Positions 63,806-64,000 of a stretch of DNA of 64,000 nt are shown here, piece after piece. Each line of letters begins with the position of its first letter. Position 1 is the first letter of the stretch. The stretch is from Emiliania huxleyi CCMP1516. Its lineage: Eukaryota; Haptophyta; Isochrysidales; Noelaerhabdaceae. The notes below the pieces were generated by a model. It ran no database searches and had not been told where the DNA came from. It saw only the letters and a program-made list of their open reading frames with translations. A program made the position numbers and the translations under genes. The stretch spans positions 72,347 through 136,346 of the forward strand of contig NW_005201277.1 of NCBI RefSeq assembly GCF_000372725.1, given 5' to 3'.

Positions 63806-64000
63806 ATGGCTGGCTCTTGCTCGACGCTGCCGGCGCCGCTCTCCTGGCAGAGCCTCGCGGAGAGCGGGCGGCTCGCCCGCGCGCTTGACAGGGAGAGCTC
63901 GGCCGCGCCACACCTCCGAAAGCTCCGCCTCACCATGGAGCCCAAAGCGGAGCCGCACACGCTGCGGCTCAAAATGCCGTGCGATTGCGGGAGCTGCATC
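63806..64000 (+). CDS. 5' end of an unidentified gene (runs off the window)
   Basis: ATG 63806 opens a frame, MAGSCSTLPAPLSWQSLAES, then LRLTMEPKAEPHTLRLKMPC and DCGSCI, still open at the window end. The Cys-x-Cys-x2-Cys end might begin a Cys-rich domain, but too little is visible. It starts 12 bp after a solo TIR-element end. Confidence 0.45.
   Translation, partial: MAGSCSTLPAPLSWQSLAESGRLARALDRESSAAPHLRKLRLTMEPKAEPHTLRLKMPCDCGSCI

Overview
Eukaryotic nuclear DNA, very GC-rich, with genes on both strands broken by many short introns (about 40-170 bp, a few longer), long (CA)n/(GT)n tracts, minisatellites and one assembly gap (19306-19829). Three things suggest a unicellular alga with a complex plastid, most likely a haptophyte of the Emiliania/Chrysochromulina/Prymnesium kind: the surface proteins with proline-rich linkers, the many GC-AG introns, and a signal peptide ending in an ASAFAP-like 'AAFRP' motif on one protein. 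The lineage is an inference. No rRNA, tRNA, CRISPR array or operon was seen.

Layout. 0.9-4.3 kb: CRTAC1-like FG-GAP/ASPIC-UnbV surface protein (-). 5.4-7.0 kb: NHL-propeller/BTB protein (-). 7.4-7.9 kb: RCC1-like remnant. 8.0-10.0 kb: ankyrin/coiled-coil/RING protein with a frameshift in the RING. 11.7-14.1 kb: zeta-type P-loop kinase domain protein (-). 15.0-19.3 kb: three ankyrin blocks, a Pelle/IRAK-type kinase and the start of a RING, cut by the gap. 21.9-24.7 kb: low-complexity repeat protein with one membrane span. 24.8-32.8 kb: giant multi-exon receptor (beta-helix and cysteine-rich ectodomain, membrane region, cytoplasmic TIR). 36.2-37.4 kb: prolyl 4-hydroxylase-like enzyme (-). 38.4-39.3 kb: small secreted cysteine-rich protein (-). 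39.3-41.05 kb: nested long inverted repeats. 41.2-45.0 kb: unrecognised single-pass membrane protein in 11 exons. 45.9-46.8 kb: intron-poor gene in an AT-richer island. 47.5-48.2 kb: LRR and thioredoxin-fold remnants. 48.6-50.7 kb: gene abutted or split by an element with terminal inverted repeats (TIRs). 51.2-54.1 kb: PC-esterase/TBL-like protein. 55.8-56.5 kb: PDZ protein. 59.6-62.8 kb: nucleoside-hydrolase-like membrane protein with an Apple/PAN domain. The window ends inside another gene.

The strongest signal is intron birth. In at least six introns of five unrelated genes, a short element ending in ...GCTGTGAACAG|exon lies between two copies of the same exon sequence. The upstream copy supplies the 5' splice site (GT or GC) and the element supplies the 3' AG. 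The duplicated target varies from about 12 to 30 bp, and some introns hold two tandem units. Other introns show the same duplicated-target layout without this core. In the TIR receptor a whole exon-plus-intron unit has been multiplied in tandem. One unit in the kinase gene carries a segment that looks derived from the prolyl 4-hydroxylase gene, which suggests copying between loci.

Exon joins were deduced by eye from reading frame, splice dinucleotides and family similarity. Those marked tentative need transcript data.
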